A stretch of DNA of 64,000 nt from Symbiodinium natans (lineage: Eukaryota; Sar; Dinophyceae; Suessiales; Symbiodiniaceae): the NCBI GenBank assembly GCA_905221605.1, contig CAJNDS010000226.1:62001-126000 (forward strand), read 5' to 3'. Made by a program: the position numbers and the translations under genes. Of this stretch, positions 23,182 through 34,656 are shown in pieces. Each line of letters starts with the position of its first letter. The stretch's first letter is position 1. The notes below the pieces were generated by a model, which saw nothing but the letters and a program-made list of their open reading frames with translations, was not told where the DNA came from and did not search any database.

Positions 23182-25010
23182 GCGTCGGATAGACTACGCT
23201 GGTTTGAAGCCAAGGGTGGGCTGCAGGGGCAATGACAAGTGAGAAGCCATCTGGCCAAAACAACCTGCAAGAAAGAGACCCAGCTGTTTTCAGGTTCACA
23301 TCATCAGGCCGTCTGTCTGGCGCGAGCGTCGCGCGCCTGAGGGCTTGAATACTTTCAGCTCGCAGTGAAGAAGACAGCTCATCTGCATCAAGCCAGCAGG
23401 GGGTCCACTGAGCTTTAAACATAACCTGAAGGCGCCAGCGGCCAACGCAGTTACGGGCAGGGCCTGAGCTCAGCTTAGATGCGCAAGGCCAGTGGTAGCT
23501 AGGCAGTGGCCTGGCTGATTTGTCGGTCCCGACAGGACCGGGGCAGCACGCGTGACCGCATTGCCACCAGAGGAAACCCATGTTCAGCATGGTTTGCCCT
23601 GGCTGGTAAGGCAGCAGCCAGTTAAGCATGGTCCGAACCCAGCTGTACCGAGGCGTTAAGGATTCGACACAACGACGACAACGGCGGCCCCGGCAGGTGA
23701 GCCATCGGAACCTGGCCCAAGGGTGGCTACGACATGATTTGCCGGCACAAAGACTAGCAGGAATGTAGCAGGGGGTCGCAGAACATGCTCGCTGCTCACA
23801 GTTTCGCATGTGGAGTATGTACCTCTGCGTCGGCGCTGTTACGTGGTACTGCATACATTTACTGTAAGTGCATGAGCGGAGTGCTTCAGTTGCAGCACAC
23901 ACGGTGGCCTCCATGGCCCGCGGAGCTGCTGCGAGCGGTTTGGCAGCCAGTGGCCAACGCTGGGCCCGTGTCACTTGGGCTGCATATGCTAGGCTGCACG
24001 CGAGCGACGGCCTCATCCCTTCAATGACCTCCACTACGCTGCTGGCGCAGGCAACCGCACCCATATGGCCCAGTACACTTCGCACACTGCTCAAAAGGGC
24101 AACGGTAGCTTTTTCACCTGTGGGTAGCGAAAACGGAACCCGAAAAAGTGTCCCATGTGCAACAGTCATGCACACCGCGGTCAAGGTGAATACTTGTGAC
24201 CTAACATGAGGCAATGCGGCACTCAGGACTGCATGAACGTTACTTGGGCTCTGTTTAAGGGGGTGAGTCCACGAGGCACCTGGCTTCGCATGACAGTGTT
24301 GCGGGGCCGTCCTGACATGTGGCACGATGTACGCAGTGGGGGTGAAAAGGAGGGGTGACCTAAGAACCAACAGTCGACTAGGGGAACTCAAGCACGGCAG
24401 GTGACTATGAGGGGTACAACCGCAACGCTGCCTTGCTAAGGTGAGCGGCCTAGTGCCTCCTACAGGCGGAAAACATGTAGGCATCATCCGCGAGGGCCTG
24501 CGTTCGACCTCGGCGTCGCCACTGCAGCGCCGGCTCATAGAAGGCATTGGCCAGCCTTTTCCCTGCCACTGCCCCCCGCAAGGATGCGGCCACATATCCA
24601 GCCAGCGCAGCGCCCGTTTTCCATACATTCCGCAGATGGTCCCCGAGCAGCTGGAACACAGCCAAGTCGCACATGAGAGGCAGGCCGGTGGTCTGTGCAA
24701 CACCACACCATCAGAGCTTGAGTTCGGAAAGCGGCTGTCGGTACACGGCCAGCGCGACACCATGGTCCCTCGTTGCACGACTCCAGCGCGGGGGCAGCCT
24801 GCGCAATGTATCTTCGACCCACACGTTGTGTGCCAGGCGGCACTGACGTTGTCCGAACATGTAGCCCAGGGCTTCAGAAACACAGTCCATGAGGAAGAGC
24901 CTTGCGAACCCAAGCCTGGCATCGGCAGTTGCGAAAGCATGATCCACCATGTTGCGATCATCCAGCTCAGCATACTCCAGATTGCGCCCATACTATGCGC
25001 CGAAGGTGCA
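23066..25010 (-). pseudogene. LINE ORF1-like region, disrupted
   Basis: Two frames look coding in turn. From about 24990 to 24450 one frame reads NMVDHAFATADARLGFARLF ... GVAQTTGLPLMCDLAVFQLL, but with a TAG near 24989 and a TGA at 24711-24713. From about 24450 to 23066 another frame is open and rich in Cys (CTYSKC, HMRNCEQRAC, CRGRRCRRC), ending right after a run of 14 G. Upstream of ORF2 this suits a gag-like ORF1 with Cys motifs, but no known domain is clear. The 656-codon frame that spans both parts is real only in its second half. Confidence 0.42.
23070..23083 (-). other. G14 homopolymer at ORF1/ORF2 overlap
   Basis: On the minus strand 14 G residues precede ATGATTCGC. The ORF1-like frame reads through them and stops at TGA at once; the ORF2 frame reads GGGG-D-D. 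Loss of one G would fuse the two frames, so tract length decides whether ORF1 and ORF2 are separate or joined. Confidence 0.6.
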
Positions 25011-25181
25011 GCGAAAAGGAGGTTACCCTTGCACACGGCAGCAAGGGGTCACCCCTATGGCGGCGGACGATCGGAGAAACCAACCCCAAACAAGCACCCA
25101 AAGAAGCAGCACCCCCACGAACCCCGAAGCCAGAACCCAGCCAAGAAAACAGGGGCCCGAGCGGTTCGAGCCGAGACACTT

Positions 25182-25830
25182 TGAAACCCTAAACCCTAAA
25201 CCCTGAAACCCTGAAACCCTGAAACCCTGAAACCCTGAAACCCTGAAACCCTGAAACCCTGAAACCCTGAAACCCTGAAACCCTGAAACCCTGAAACCCT
25301 GAAACCCTGAAACCCTGAAACCCTGAAACCCTGAAACCCTGAAACCCTGAAACCCTGAAACCCTGAAACCCTGAAACCCTGAAACCTGAAACCCTGAAAC
25401 CCTGAAACCCTGAAACCCTGAAAACCCTGAAACCCTGAAACCCTGAAACCCTGAAACCCTGAAACCCTGAAACCCTGAAACCCTGAAACCCTGGAAAACC
25501 CTGAAACCCTGAAACCCTGAAACCCTGAAACCTGAAACCCTGAAACCCTGAAACCCTGAAACCCTGAAACCCTGAAACCCTGAAACCCTGAAACCCTGAA
25601 ACCCTGAAACCCTGAAACCCTGAAACCCTGAAACCCTGAAACCCTGAAACCCTGAAACCCTGAAACCCTGAAACCCTGAAACCTCAAACCCTGAAACCCT
25701 GAAACCCTGAAACCTCAAACCCTGAAACCCTGAAACCTCAAACCCTGAAACCCTGAACTCGAAATCCTGAAACCCTGAACTCCAAGCCCTAAAACCTTGA
25801 AGCCCAAACCCTGAAACCCTGAACCCCAAA
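25182..25830. repeat. CCCTGAAA octamer array, right of the LINE
   Basis: Over 65 octamers, with rare single-base losses or gains and CCCTCAAA-like variants after 25680. It abuts the 5' end of the retrotransposon and decays into CCCTAAA heptamers at 25865-25925. Confidence 0.95.
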
Positions 25831-25925
25831 ACCCCATAGCCCCAGAACCCTAAGCCCTAGACCCTAAGCCCTAACTCATAACCCTAAACCCTAAACCCTA
25901 AACCCTAAACCCTAAACCCTAAACC

Positions 25926-26407
25926 CCCTTTATCCCAAGGGGCAGGTCTCAGCTCGCCAGCCTTCCGCAGCGGCACGGAAGCCCTAGGCGGGTCCCGTCA
26001 AGTTTCCCGAAGACCCGAATGCTCCGGAATCAAAGTTTGGAAAGGCTCGGCGGTCGCCAAAGTCAAGCTCGGTGAGGGCTTCGAAGGCTTAGAGTGTTTA
26101 GGGTTAGGGTTTAGGGTTTAGAGTTGGGACTTGGGGCTTCGGGTTTAGGCCCCAAAACCCAAAGTTAACCCTCAAACCCCAACACGAGCTATCAGCCCCC
26201 CGAACTTCCGACGAGACCTCGCTGGCTGGTCTGTGGATTTACGGCATGGGAAAAAGTGCAAGGTTTCAGGCTTACTCGTGTGGGATTGGGGTTTTAGGGT
26301 TCAAGGTTGGGGCTTTAAGGGTTGCAAGAACTGAGGGTGTAAAATTTGGGTTGAGGCTTTCGGTTTTTTTTTGGATTGAGTAAAGCTTCTCTCAAGGCTT
26401 CAGGGCT
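25926..26407. other. Degenerate telomere-like sequence
   Basis: TTTAGGG and CCCTAAA words in both orientations with no frame that looks coding. Confidence 0.5.
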
Positions 26408-26473
26408 TTAGATGGCCTCCTTGCGGGTTTCATCGTTTGCGATGGCGTCGGCCCAGTTGTACCGGATGACGAC
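26408..26473 (-). CDS. Candidate terminal exon, unknown protein
   Basis: After a CAG|G acceptor at 26474 the frame reads VVIRYNWADAIANDETRK and ends in TAA at 26408. Twenty-one codons plus stop fit exactly. The composition looks coding and the strand agrees with the tubulin and astacin genes, but I do not recognise the protein and it could belong to the same gene as 27058-27160. Confidence 0.35.
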   Translation of the reverse strand, partial: VVIRYNWADAIANDETRKEAI

Positions 26474-26526
26474 CTGGGTGCAAGCTTCGGCTCAAGGCTA
26501 CATAATGGAAGATCGTAGGATCTAAC

Positions 26527-26655
26527 CTTATATATATATATATACATATGTATATATGAATCTCATATCTTATATATCATATTGCAGGATAAACATATGC
26601 ATTGTATACATATATATATATATATATAAATATGTGGGGGGGGGGGGGGGGGGGC
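26527..26655. repeat. (AT)n microsatellite and poly-G
   Basis: Two (TA)n blocks around 26530-26560 and 26605-26630 are followed by a run of about 19 G. Confidence 0.9.
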
Positions 26656-27057
26656 CATGAGCGGGCTCAAGATGGCTCCTCAAAACATGTGGTCCCTGCT
26701 TGGGTAGCTTAAATATCAGGGGCCAGATTCACAAAAACAAAAAACAGGCACCCTAACTCAGGGAACCTAACATCAGCATTTTAGAGCCCATGGTCGGGTC
26801 TTCTGGTTGGCTCTTGTTGCAACCCAGCACCTAGCCACCTGATCTGCTACTGTGTTGCCGTCCTGCTCTGTAAGGGTATAGTGGAGTTCAAAGGCCTCAC
26901 CCGTCATAGAGTGAGCTCTCAAATTGCCTGGCATGCCCCACCTACTTGTCGCAAGGAGCAGGGGCTCCATTGCAGCCCCAGGCTGGCAGCTATGGAAGAC
27001 CATGAGAAAGACCTGAAGACGGTGTCCGTTGCCAGAGATACTCTGCCAACTAAACCC

Positions 27058-27160
27058 TCAGAGCGGAGCGGCGTAGTCCTCCCACTGGTCGATCATGCCC
27101 TCCGGGGCCACGGTGGTGCGCTCGCTCCAGGCGCGGCCGTGGTTGCAGTCGGGGCACAGC
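27058..27160 (-). CDS. Candidate terminal exon, unknown protein
   Basis: A CAG|G acceptor lies at 27161. The frame reads LCPDCNHGRAW and then MIDQWEDYAAPL before a TGA at 27058. A CxxC pair and an acidic, Trp-containing end are visible. No family is recognised. An internal GC donor could bypass the stop. Confidence 0.4.
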
Positions 27161-27189
27161 CTGGAGCCCGACCCAAGGCAGAGGCTTCG

Positions 27190-27308
27190 TGGTTTAGGGT
27201 TTAGGGTTTAGGTTTAGGTTTAGGGTTTAGGGTTTAGGGTTTTAGGGTTTAGGTTTTAGGGTTTAGGGTTTAGGGCTCAGGGTTCAGGGTTTAGGGTTTA
27301 GGGTTTCC
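27190..27308. repeat. TTTAGGG array, imperfect
   Basis: About sixteen TTTAGGG-like units with T or G losses (TTAGGG-like and TTTTAGGG units), directly upstream in gene sense of exon 27058-27160. Confidence 0.9.
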
Positions 27309-27499
27309 AGCGGAACCTGAGGACTGCGGGACGCGAAGTATACAAAGTAACGCAAGCTTGAAAATGTTGGGGGCGGAGGCAGGGGGGCGAGGGGGCGAAC
27401 TTCCTGACTGGCAGGGGAGCTGTTTGTGCGAGCGCCGCGCGCTTCGGTGTTTCGGCTTGGTTGCCTCATATCAACCAACGGCCTGGATAGGAACATGTT

Positions 27500-27975
27500 T
27501 CTAGATATATATATATATATGTATATATAGATATACATACGTATATGTGTAGGAATATGAACTGGGATCGTATATCAACATATATATATATACATATTCA
27601 TGTTCTACAACTTAGTATACAATACATCTTTATTTTTTGCATCATGCCTCCTTGGTGAACAGTCATCACCAAGCTGGTCTGTTTGGTTCAGGCGAGGGGT
27701 CTACAATCGGCGGAACTTGCCTAAGGGGCCTTCGACTCTGCACCTCGATAGCTTTGGAAGTTCGTAGCTCTTGGGCTCCTTTTTCTTTGCGAATACAATA
27801 TATCATCTATCATGTAGAATAATCATACGCATGTATAACATACTCAATTACTCATTACACATTCACACACACAGATATATATATATATATATATATTCAC
27901 ACACACAGATATTTATACATATATATATATATTCTATATATACACAAATATATATATATATATATATATGGTACC
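27500..27975. repeat. AT-rich microsatellite cluster
   Basis: Several (AT)n runs at 27505-27545, 27578-27595, 27875-27893, 27918-27935 and 27950-27970, with ACACAC patches. Between 27600 and 27800 nothing was recognised. Confidence 0.85.
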
Positions 27976-28062
27976 CCCCCCAAGTACCTAGGTCTCATTT
28001 TCTTCCCTGTCTCAGGTACCGGCCTCAGATGACTTGCCTCTTGTAGGGTTTAGGGTTTAGGA

Positions 28063-28585
28063 GTGAAAGTGCTGTACTGCCCCTAAAAAACCAATCCCAG
28101 AAGCTGAAAGTGCTGTACTGTCCCTAAAAAACCTAAAAAACCAATTCTGGAGGCCTATCAAGACAGGCCCTCCTCAAAAGATTGGTTTTTTAGGGACAGT
28201 ACGGCACTTCGAAGGCCTGAGGTGCTGAAAGTGCTGTACTGTCCCTCAAAAACCAATCCCAGAAGCAGAAAGTGCTGCACTGTCCCTAAAAAACCTAAAA
28301 AACCAATTCTGGTGGCCTATACAGACAGGCCCTCTTCCAAAGATTGGTTTTTTAGGGACAGTACGGCACTTTGAAGGCCTGAGGTGCTGAAAGTGCTGTA
28401 CTGTTCCTAAAAAACCAATCCCAGAAGCAGAAAGTGCCGTACTGTCCCTAAAAAACCTAAAAAACCAATTCTGGTGGCCTATACAGACAGGCCCTCTTCC
28501 AAAGATTGGTTTTTTAGGGACAGTACGGCACTTTGAAGGCCTGAGGTGCTGAAAGTGCTGTACTGTCCCTAAAAAACCAATCTTT
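28063..28585. repeat. 162-bp tandem foldback repeat
   Basis: The phrase GAAAGTGCTGTACTGTCCC recurs at 28063, 28225, 28387 and 28549, exactly 162 bp apart. Each unit also holds the inverse complement (ATTGGTTTTTTAGGGACAG), so each can fold into a hairpin. Inter-unit differences are few. Confidence 0.92.
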
Positions 28586-28965
28586 TCGTGAGGGTCTACC
28601 TGTATAGGCCTCCAGAATTGGTTTTTTAGGTTTTTTAGGGACAGTACGGCACTTTCTGCTTCTGGGATTGGTTTTTTAGGGACAGTGCGGCACTTTGAAG
28701 GCCTGAGGTGCTGAAAGTGCTGTACTGTCCCTAAAAACCAATCTTTTGAAGAGGGGCTGCCTGTACAGGTCCCCAGAATTGGATTTTTAGGTTGTTTAGG
28801 GACAGTACGGCGTTTTCAGCTTCTGGGATTGCTTTGTTAGGGACAGTACAGCACTTTCAGCCCTTCAGATCCCCAGAGTGCTGTACTGTGCCTAAAAAAC
28901 CAATCTTTTCGTGACGGCCTGCCTTGTAATTATAGGCCTCCAGAATTGGTTTTGTTTGTTCGGAG
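28586..28965. repeat. Inverted, diverged copies of the 162-bp unit
   Basis: The same blocks follow in the opposite orientation (AATTGGTTTTTTAGG and GGGACAGTACGGCACTTT), more diverged towards 28960. With the direct array this makes a large inverted structure centred near 28585. Confidence 0.85.
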
Positions 28966-30150
28966 AGCACAGTTCAGCAGCAATAAAGCTAATTCAACTA
29001 TTTGTTAAAAACTGTGATGTAAGTAACATTTTATCTAATCGATGTAATGCCTAAATGACGCGACGAGGTCAAGTTTCCTGATAAGTAGGCTTTAATTAAT
29101 CTAATTTGCTTTACAGCTGTCATTCATTTAGTCTGGTTGAGGTTGAAGTAAAAAAAAAGGATAGACATTTGGTTAGTTGAATGCTATCTACCTCTTAGAA
29201 TAAGAAACTAAATGTAGTTTTTTCTTGGGAAGGCCTATTAAAGTATTCGTTTAAAGTAATTAATCTAGTCAGGCTGAACCAATTGAATTGTTGTTAAGGA
29301 TCGTGGCTTGTTTAATTTAAATTATCGAATTCGTTTAGTTAAGGGTATACTAATTAGTTTCATTCATTTGCTTCACCTTTAAGTAAACTAAATCCACAAT
29401 TGAAATGATTTTGACTACATTAATATCAGCAAACAAAAGGCCGTAGTTACTGTTCTTAGTAAGTTTAGTTCATTGAATTCCTTTAGTTAATTATTATTAT
29501 TGGTCTACGAACTCAATTTATTTACTTAACCCTTCAGAAGACTAATCAAATTGTTGGAAAGACTTTACGTATGTTATTTTCCAGAAACGAAAACTTTAGT
29601 TAAATTAAGTACTGTGCTTGTTCACGAAAAGAAGAAGGAACATGTTTTAGCTCATTCAATGAATGCTTAAGTGAAGCCATTAGGTCAGGTTCCCTATTAC
29701 GCATTATGTTTTAATTAATGTAGTGTATGAACAAGTTTAATTACAGGCCTGTCTTTTCTAGCACAGAAGCAAAAACACCTTCAGAAGACTAATCCAACTG
29801 TTGGAAAGAGTGTACGTATGTTATTTTCCAGAAACGAAAAACTTTAGTTAAATTAAGTACTGTGCTTGTTCACGAAAAGAAGAATGAAGCCACTAGGTCA
29901 GGTTCCCTATTACGCATTATGTTTTAATTAATGTAGTGTATGAACACGTTTAATTACAGGCCTGTCTTTTCTAGCACAGAAGCAAAAACACGTGTAACAT
30001 GATTCCGTCGCACGCTGTGTTGCACTGCTTGCTGCGTCTGTCGCCTATGTGTTGGGCAGTATCCTCCATTCCGTTCATGCGATTCAAAAAACACGTTTTT
30101 TAGTAAATCCTACGAAAAACACACTCTTTTTTAAGTAAAACCTAGGCGCT
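28966..30150. other. AT-rich island without telomere words
   Basis: Base composition drops sharply in GC, TTAATTAA-like words are frequent, and the CCCTAAA words that fill the rest are missing. All frames are full of stops. It may be an old insertion or a distinct repeat. Confidence 0.6.
29531..29991. repeat. Tandem duplication of about 247 bp
   Basis: Copy 1 at 29531-29777 and copy 2 at 29778-29991 both begin CCTTCAGAAGACTAAT and end GCAAAAACAC. Copy 2 lacks about 33 bp found in copy 1 (around 29637-29672). There are a handful of point differences. Confidence 0.9.
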
Positions 30151-30164
30151 ACGGGGGGGGGGGT

Positions 30165-30320
30165 AGCATATATATATATATATATATTTCTATATATAAG
30201 TAGTAATTTATACAGATATACTAAAGTATATAAATAAATAAATAATATATATATATATATGTATATGTGTATATATATATATGTATTTATTGATTTATTT
30301 ATTATGGATTATACTATTAT
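30165..30320. repeat. (AT)n microsatellite
   Basis: AT and ATTT/AAAT runs, with a poly-G just before at 30155-30163. Confidence 0.9.
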
Positions 30321-30399
30321 GTAACCCTCAACCATCAGAACCCCTCACCCCGAAAGCCTAGACCCCTAAACTTTAAAGCGTGCTCAGCCCTGGCCGCGC

Positions 30400-30449
30400 C
30401 TGTCATAGTTGGGGTCTTGGCCGGCCCTTGTCTGCACCAGGCCGGCGTC
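30400..30449 (-). CDS. Candidate internal exon, unknown protein
   Basis: Sixteen codons plus two bases between a CAG|G acceptor and a GC donor read DAGLVQTRAGQDPNYD. It fits the splice rules of this genome, but no family is recognised. Confidence 0.35.
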
Positions 30450-30599
30450 CTGAGGCTGCGCGGGCGCGAGCAGGTTGGCGCCCAAACCCTTACACCCCAG
30501 CCCGAGAAACTAGGGGGGGGGCCTTTCTGACATATCTCAGAGCGCCCCAAGCCTTCAGGGTGCGAGGGTTTCAGGCCGTAAGGATGGATTCAGGGTTTC

Positions 30600-32380
30600 A
30601 AGCTTTAGGGGGGATCAGGGGTCAGGCGGGATCAGGGTTTCAGGCTTCCGGGTTCAGGGTTTCAGGGCTCAGGGTTTCACGGTGCAAGGTTTCGAGTGCT
30701 GAAAGCGGCCCATCGAGATGCCAAAGATCCTTCGAAACAGGCAGAGGCACCAAGCAGCGCCCCCGACGCGCAACAAGAAAGAACTACAAAGAAGCTGCGA
30801 ACGATCGGACCGAAACGCCATTCGACCCTGGCAAAAGCAAGAATTAAGCAGCGAGTGCACCCGAAACCCTAAACCCTACGGGTCGCAGGTCGCAAGTAGG
30901 GTAACTACATCGAATCGGTTCGGGCCTGTGCTTGACAACCTGCTACCCATGATCCCAGGCCTGTGCCATTTCCTCCGTGTCCTCCATCTGCCCAAGATGC
31001 CTCCGATTGGGGCTGGTCCGGCTTTCTGCAGCTTCTGCCGCTTCCCTTTGTTCTATCGTGTATGTGGGCTGCCAGCACACATGTCGCAGTCATGCAATGG
31101 AACGTGCGAATGTGGCCCCTGAACCCGGCCCCCCGCATGCTTGCAGCACCCCAGTGACATCAGACATAGCCAGTCGCTAAGGCTTCTGGCGTGCATCCAC
31201 ACCACCAAGGAGAATCAACCACTACTTGTGAGGGCTGAGGACCTGGCCAGCTCCTACTTCTGAGGGCGAACTGACAAATCCAAGATGCAAACCGATCCGG
31301 ACCACTTGGCAGGACCATGAAAACAATGCGGCTCGCGTATGCAAGACATAGCCACGCCGCTGAAAACCTTGATTTCGCGCCAAGTTTGCCTACGGAGATT
31401 CAAAGAAAGCAACCGCATTCAGATATAGGATTTAACATGCCACACATACATTGAAAGGCGCACACACATGCGTGTGTAAAAAATACAAATAAAACTGAAC
31501 ATAAGGAGAACTATATCAGGTACATGAAACATCGCAAAGTGGTTTGCCTTCGTCATGCCACTTTCCAGTACTGCAACAGCCCCATCCATCTTAAAACATG
31601 GCATTTGAACCAGTATCATTTGAGATGGCCCATGTGTCGCCCTGCCGTATGTACAGGCGGGCTCGCATTCAGGACAGTCTTTCACAGACATTCACTCCAT
31701 AAGGGGGGGGAATATACGTACTTCTTCAGGCTCCTCTACTGCCCACCCCCTTGTCCCTCGGCGCCTGCCCGCCACAATCGAGGCGATGTAAGCGCTGCTC
31801 GAGCCCGAACTCTCGAGCAGGTGGGGCGGCACCTTATCCACACGATGAAGAGCAACATCGACCAGCAAACGACGCGGTCTCTAAGAAGTCAAAGGCTCAT
31901 GCTTACTCCCCAATGGCCACCAATGGCCCGAGCATAAGAACCTACATGTTTGGACTGCTGAGGGAACAGCTTCCTTGATTGCTGCAGCTCCTACGAAGCC
32001 CCAGAGCCTGGGCGATTTTGGGGGTTGACATTGCTGTGAGCAGGATGAGAAGCATGCGAGCTTAGGAGCATTAGGGGTTTGGGGATGGATGGTCGAGGTC
32101 TTGTTGCTCCGGGTCCCGAGGCAGATGCGCGCCCAGGCACCGAGCCACCCGACACGAACGGGCCTGAGAGAAGGCGGAGGATTTTAGCTTCGGCTTTGGG
32201 GTGTAGGTCCTTGCGGTTTAAATTACAGTTCATTTCATCATGTAGGGCTGACGGAGGTTCGGGGAGGGATGTTGGGGGGGGGATGGAGGAATCACCTTTG
32301 CGATCCGCAAGCCAGGTGGGCTGTGGCTTTCGGGTTCGGGCGGCGGCACGCATGAGCATCCCGGTTCAAAGGCCAGAAGC
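30600..32380. other. No gene recognised
   Basis: The stretch holds TTTAGGG-like words near 30540-30700. The perfect arms CTGCTCGAG and CTCGAGCAG face each other at about 31795-31820. Frames of up to 155 codons exist on both strands but overlap each other and show no domain. Confidence 0.35.
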
Positions 32381-32457
32381 GCTCTCGCTCTCGCTCTCTC
32401 GCTCTCTCGCTCTCTCGCTCTCTCGCTCTCTCGCTCTCTCGCTCTCTCGCTCTCTCG

Positions 32458-32502
<45 letters not shown>

Positions 32503-32505
32503 GCT
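32380..32505. repeat. (CTCTCG)n then (CT)n
   Basis: A CTCTCGCT repeat grades into a pure CT run. The frames across it are artefacts. Confidence 0.95.
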
Positions 32506-32956
32506 CCCAAGTCCTCAGCAGCTAAGATGCTGTTAGGGTTTTTTGGGGTTTAGGGTTTTGCAAGCCAGATGGCCATCACTCACCACGCACATGAGGCCCC
32601 CGCCTTTCCAGCGGTAGACTCGCATTGGGCAGTTGCCATCCTCCAGGTGCAGAGACTCGCATGCGGGGGACCCTTGAAGACTACCTTTTTAGGGGCCTGA
32701 ATTAGAGTCGGGTTTTTGGGGTTCTTATAGAAATAAGATAGAACAGGGTGTAGTATAGTATAGTTATATAGGAGACGTAAGGGAATACCATTCGTATTTC
32801 TTCCGACCCCTATATTGCGCCTTCGGTCTCGGGTTGGCGAGTGCGTTTTGGACGTGGGGCTGTGCCTCAATTTGGGCTCTCAGGGGCTTGGGCTGAAAGC
32901 GTGGGGCAAAAGCAAAAGCGTCACCTGCAAAGGCCTGCAGCGTGAACACCTAATGC

Positions 32957-33058
32957 TTGGGATGTTCCCCCTTTATGGCAACAGTCCTTAATAGGGATTA
33001 CAGTAGGGGGTACGAGAATCCCTATTCAGGACTGTGTCAGTATAAGGGGCATCCCAAG
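32957..33058. mobile_element. Foldback MITE, copy 4 (GGGATGTTCCCC family)
   Basis: It begins TTGGGATGTTCCCCCTTTA, has the inner ACAGTCCTTAATAGGGATT, and ends in the inverse complement CATCCCAA. AATGC is found on both flanks, a weak trace of a target duplication. Confidence 0.78.
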
Positions 33059-33059
33059 G

Positions 33060-34580
33060 AAATGCTCAGGGTATTTAGAGCGGGGGAGGAAGGGGGGGGA
33101 GGGCCATTGCTATGGGGCCGAAGACTTCAAAACTGACAAAAAAAAACTGCTCTTGTAAGAACCCCCCTTGTTAAAAACACCAATGCAGGGGCCTCCAGGC
33201 AGTCGCTCTGCATCTTGGGAAGCTGGAGTCCCGGCCGCGCCTTCTTCGCTTGCGTTTTTTTGGAGGCGGCTTCGAGAGAGAGATGTGTTTTTTTGCTGTC
33301 CCCCCAAAAAAACTGCTGACTGACACACACACACACAAACAAAAACACCCCCAAGCTCTCAAAAGTTGCCGTTCCCGGGCCTTTTTGCCACCCCAGACCT
33401 CGGAGAGCAGAGGAGTAAGGCTCCCACGGGTGCTTCGCAGGAGCCAAGGTTTGCAGTAGAGAACCAGCTCTAGAACCCCAAGAAAGCCACAGCAAGGGGA
33501 TTCTACAAAGAGGGGCCTCCAGAAAAAGCCGCCTTTCTAGGGGGCCCCTTCTACCCCGATGGTAGGACCCTTATGTTTATCGGGTTTTTGTGGGCCCGTG
33601 AATTTGAGCTCCGGCCTCCAAAGTGCCAAAACTCCAAACATCGGATCCGTGCTGAAGACTCCTTCGTCAACCCTTTGAGAACCCGTCAAAAAGAGACCCT
33701 GAAGCCCTAAAACCCAAGCTTTTTTTAACTCAAAAACCCCCAAAACCCCCAGATCCTGAAGCTGTCACACCCGAGATCTCGAAGCCCGGAAGCCCGCTTA
33801 GGGAGCACCGGGGCGCGTGGTTCATGGCGGACGCGCCGCACCGGCACTCCACGCCTGGTCGAATAACCCTTGGGGTAGTAGAAGGTCAGACTTCGGGGGG
33901 CTCTTTAGGGCTTCCAGTGCTGAGGTTTCCTGGTGGTCCGACACCCTAAACCGTAGGCCTAAACCCTAAGTCCCTGACCTCCTGAACCCAAAAAAGTGGC
34001 ATGAGAATCTTAGGCGGGACTTTTGAGCCGCCTTCGAGTACCCGACCTTGCCGGCTCTTGCTAGGGGACTGGGGGGCGAGTTTTGGTACCATCTGTTAAT
34101 GGGCCCTTTTACAGGGTTGAGGGGTTTAAGGGGCTTAGGATTTAGGGGGTGTAAGGGTTTAGGGGTAAAGCTTAGGGTTTCGTGTTGAGGGGGGTTTAGG
34201 GATTGTTTAGGATTCAAAATCGAGCACCCAGCTCCCACTCGTGTCTTCGGAACCAGCAGAGGAGATGCCTTGAACCACCGCGAAAAGGTCCAAACCCTCG
34301 CCGATGCAAAACCTTAGTTGGTTCTTTCTGTGGGGGGGGGGGGATTGGAGGCACTTCCACAAAGTGCTACCGAGATGGAGCCTCCAGCATGTGCTTGATT
34401 CACGACGTCAAAAAAGCTTTAGGCGAATGGGGGCGTGCCAATATCCAAGATTGGGGGGGTTATACACGGGTCCGAATATGAAGGCCCCTAAGCCCTAAAC
34501 ACGAAACCCTGAATTCGGGAGTGTTTGGGCCTTTTCTTTGAAGGGGGGAAGAACAGCCTGGAGCGTTCGAGACCACAGTC
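33060..34580. other. No gene recognised
   Basis: Degenerate CCCTAAA/TTTAGGG words, poly-G at 34330 and several short overlapping frames. Nothing is supported as coding. Confidence 0.35.
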
Positions 34581-34585
34581 CCGGG

Positions 34586-34656
34586 CCTCTCCCGGAGAGC
34601 CGGGTCGCTCGAAGCAGAGGGCGGGGGTCATGGCATTGCTGCGCATGCGGAAGAAC
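34586..34656 (-). CDS. Candidate exon, unknown protein
   Basis: After a CAG|G acceptor the frame reads FFRMRSNAMTPALCF and meets a possible GA donor. Coding-like composition only; end uncertain. Confidence 0.28.

Larger units (their letters stand above)
16684..25181 (-). mobile_element. Non-LTR retrotransposon (APE-type LINE) with USP domain
   Basis: The element is bounded on both sides by CCCTGAAA/CCCTAAA arrays. In its own sense it runs 5' from about 25181, through a disrupted ORF1-like region, ORF2, and a 3' UTR of about 450 bp. It ends in a short GA repeat at TTTCAGGG rather than poly(A). The endonuclease and reverse transcriptase motifs place it among APE-bearing LINEs. It is probably dead: ORF1 carries stops and frame changes, and the reverse transcriptase lacks its finger motifs. 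LTRs were not seen. Confidence 0.88.

Noticed and set aside
25023-25829. 268-codon FQGFRVSG frame (also at 16378-16818)
   Set aside because: The CCCTGAAA octamer read in rotating frames gives an eight-residue repeat. It is not a protein.
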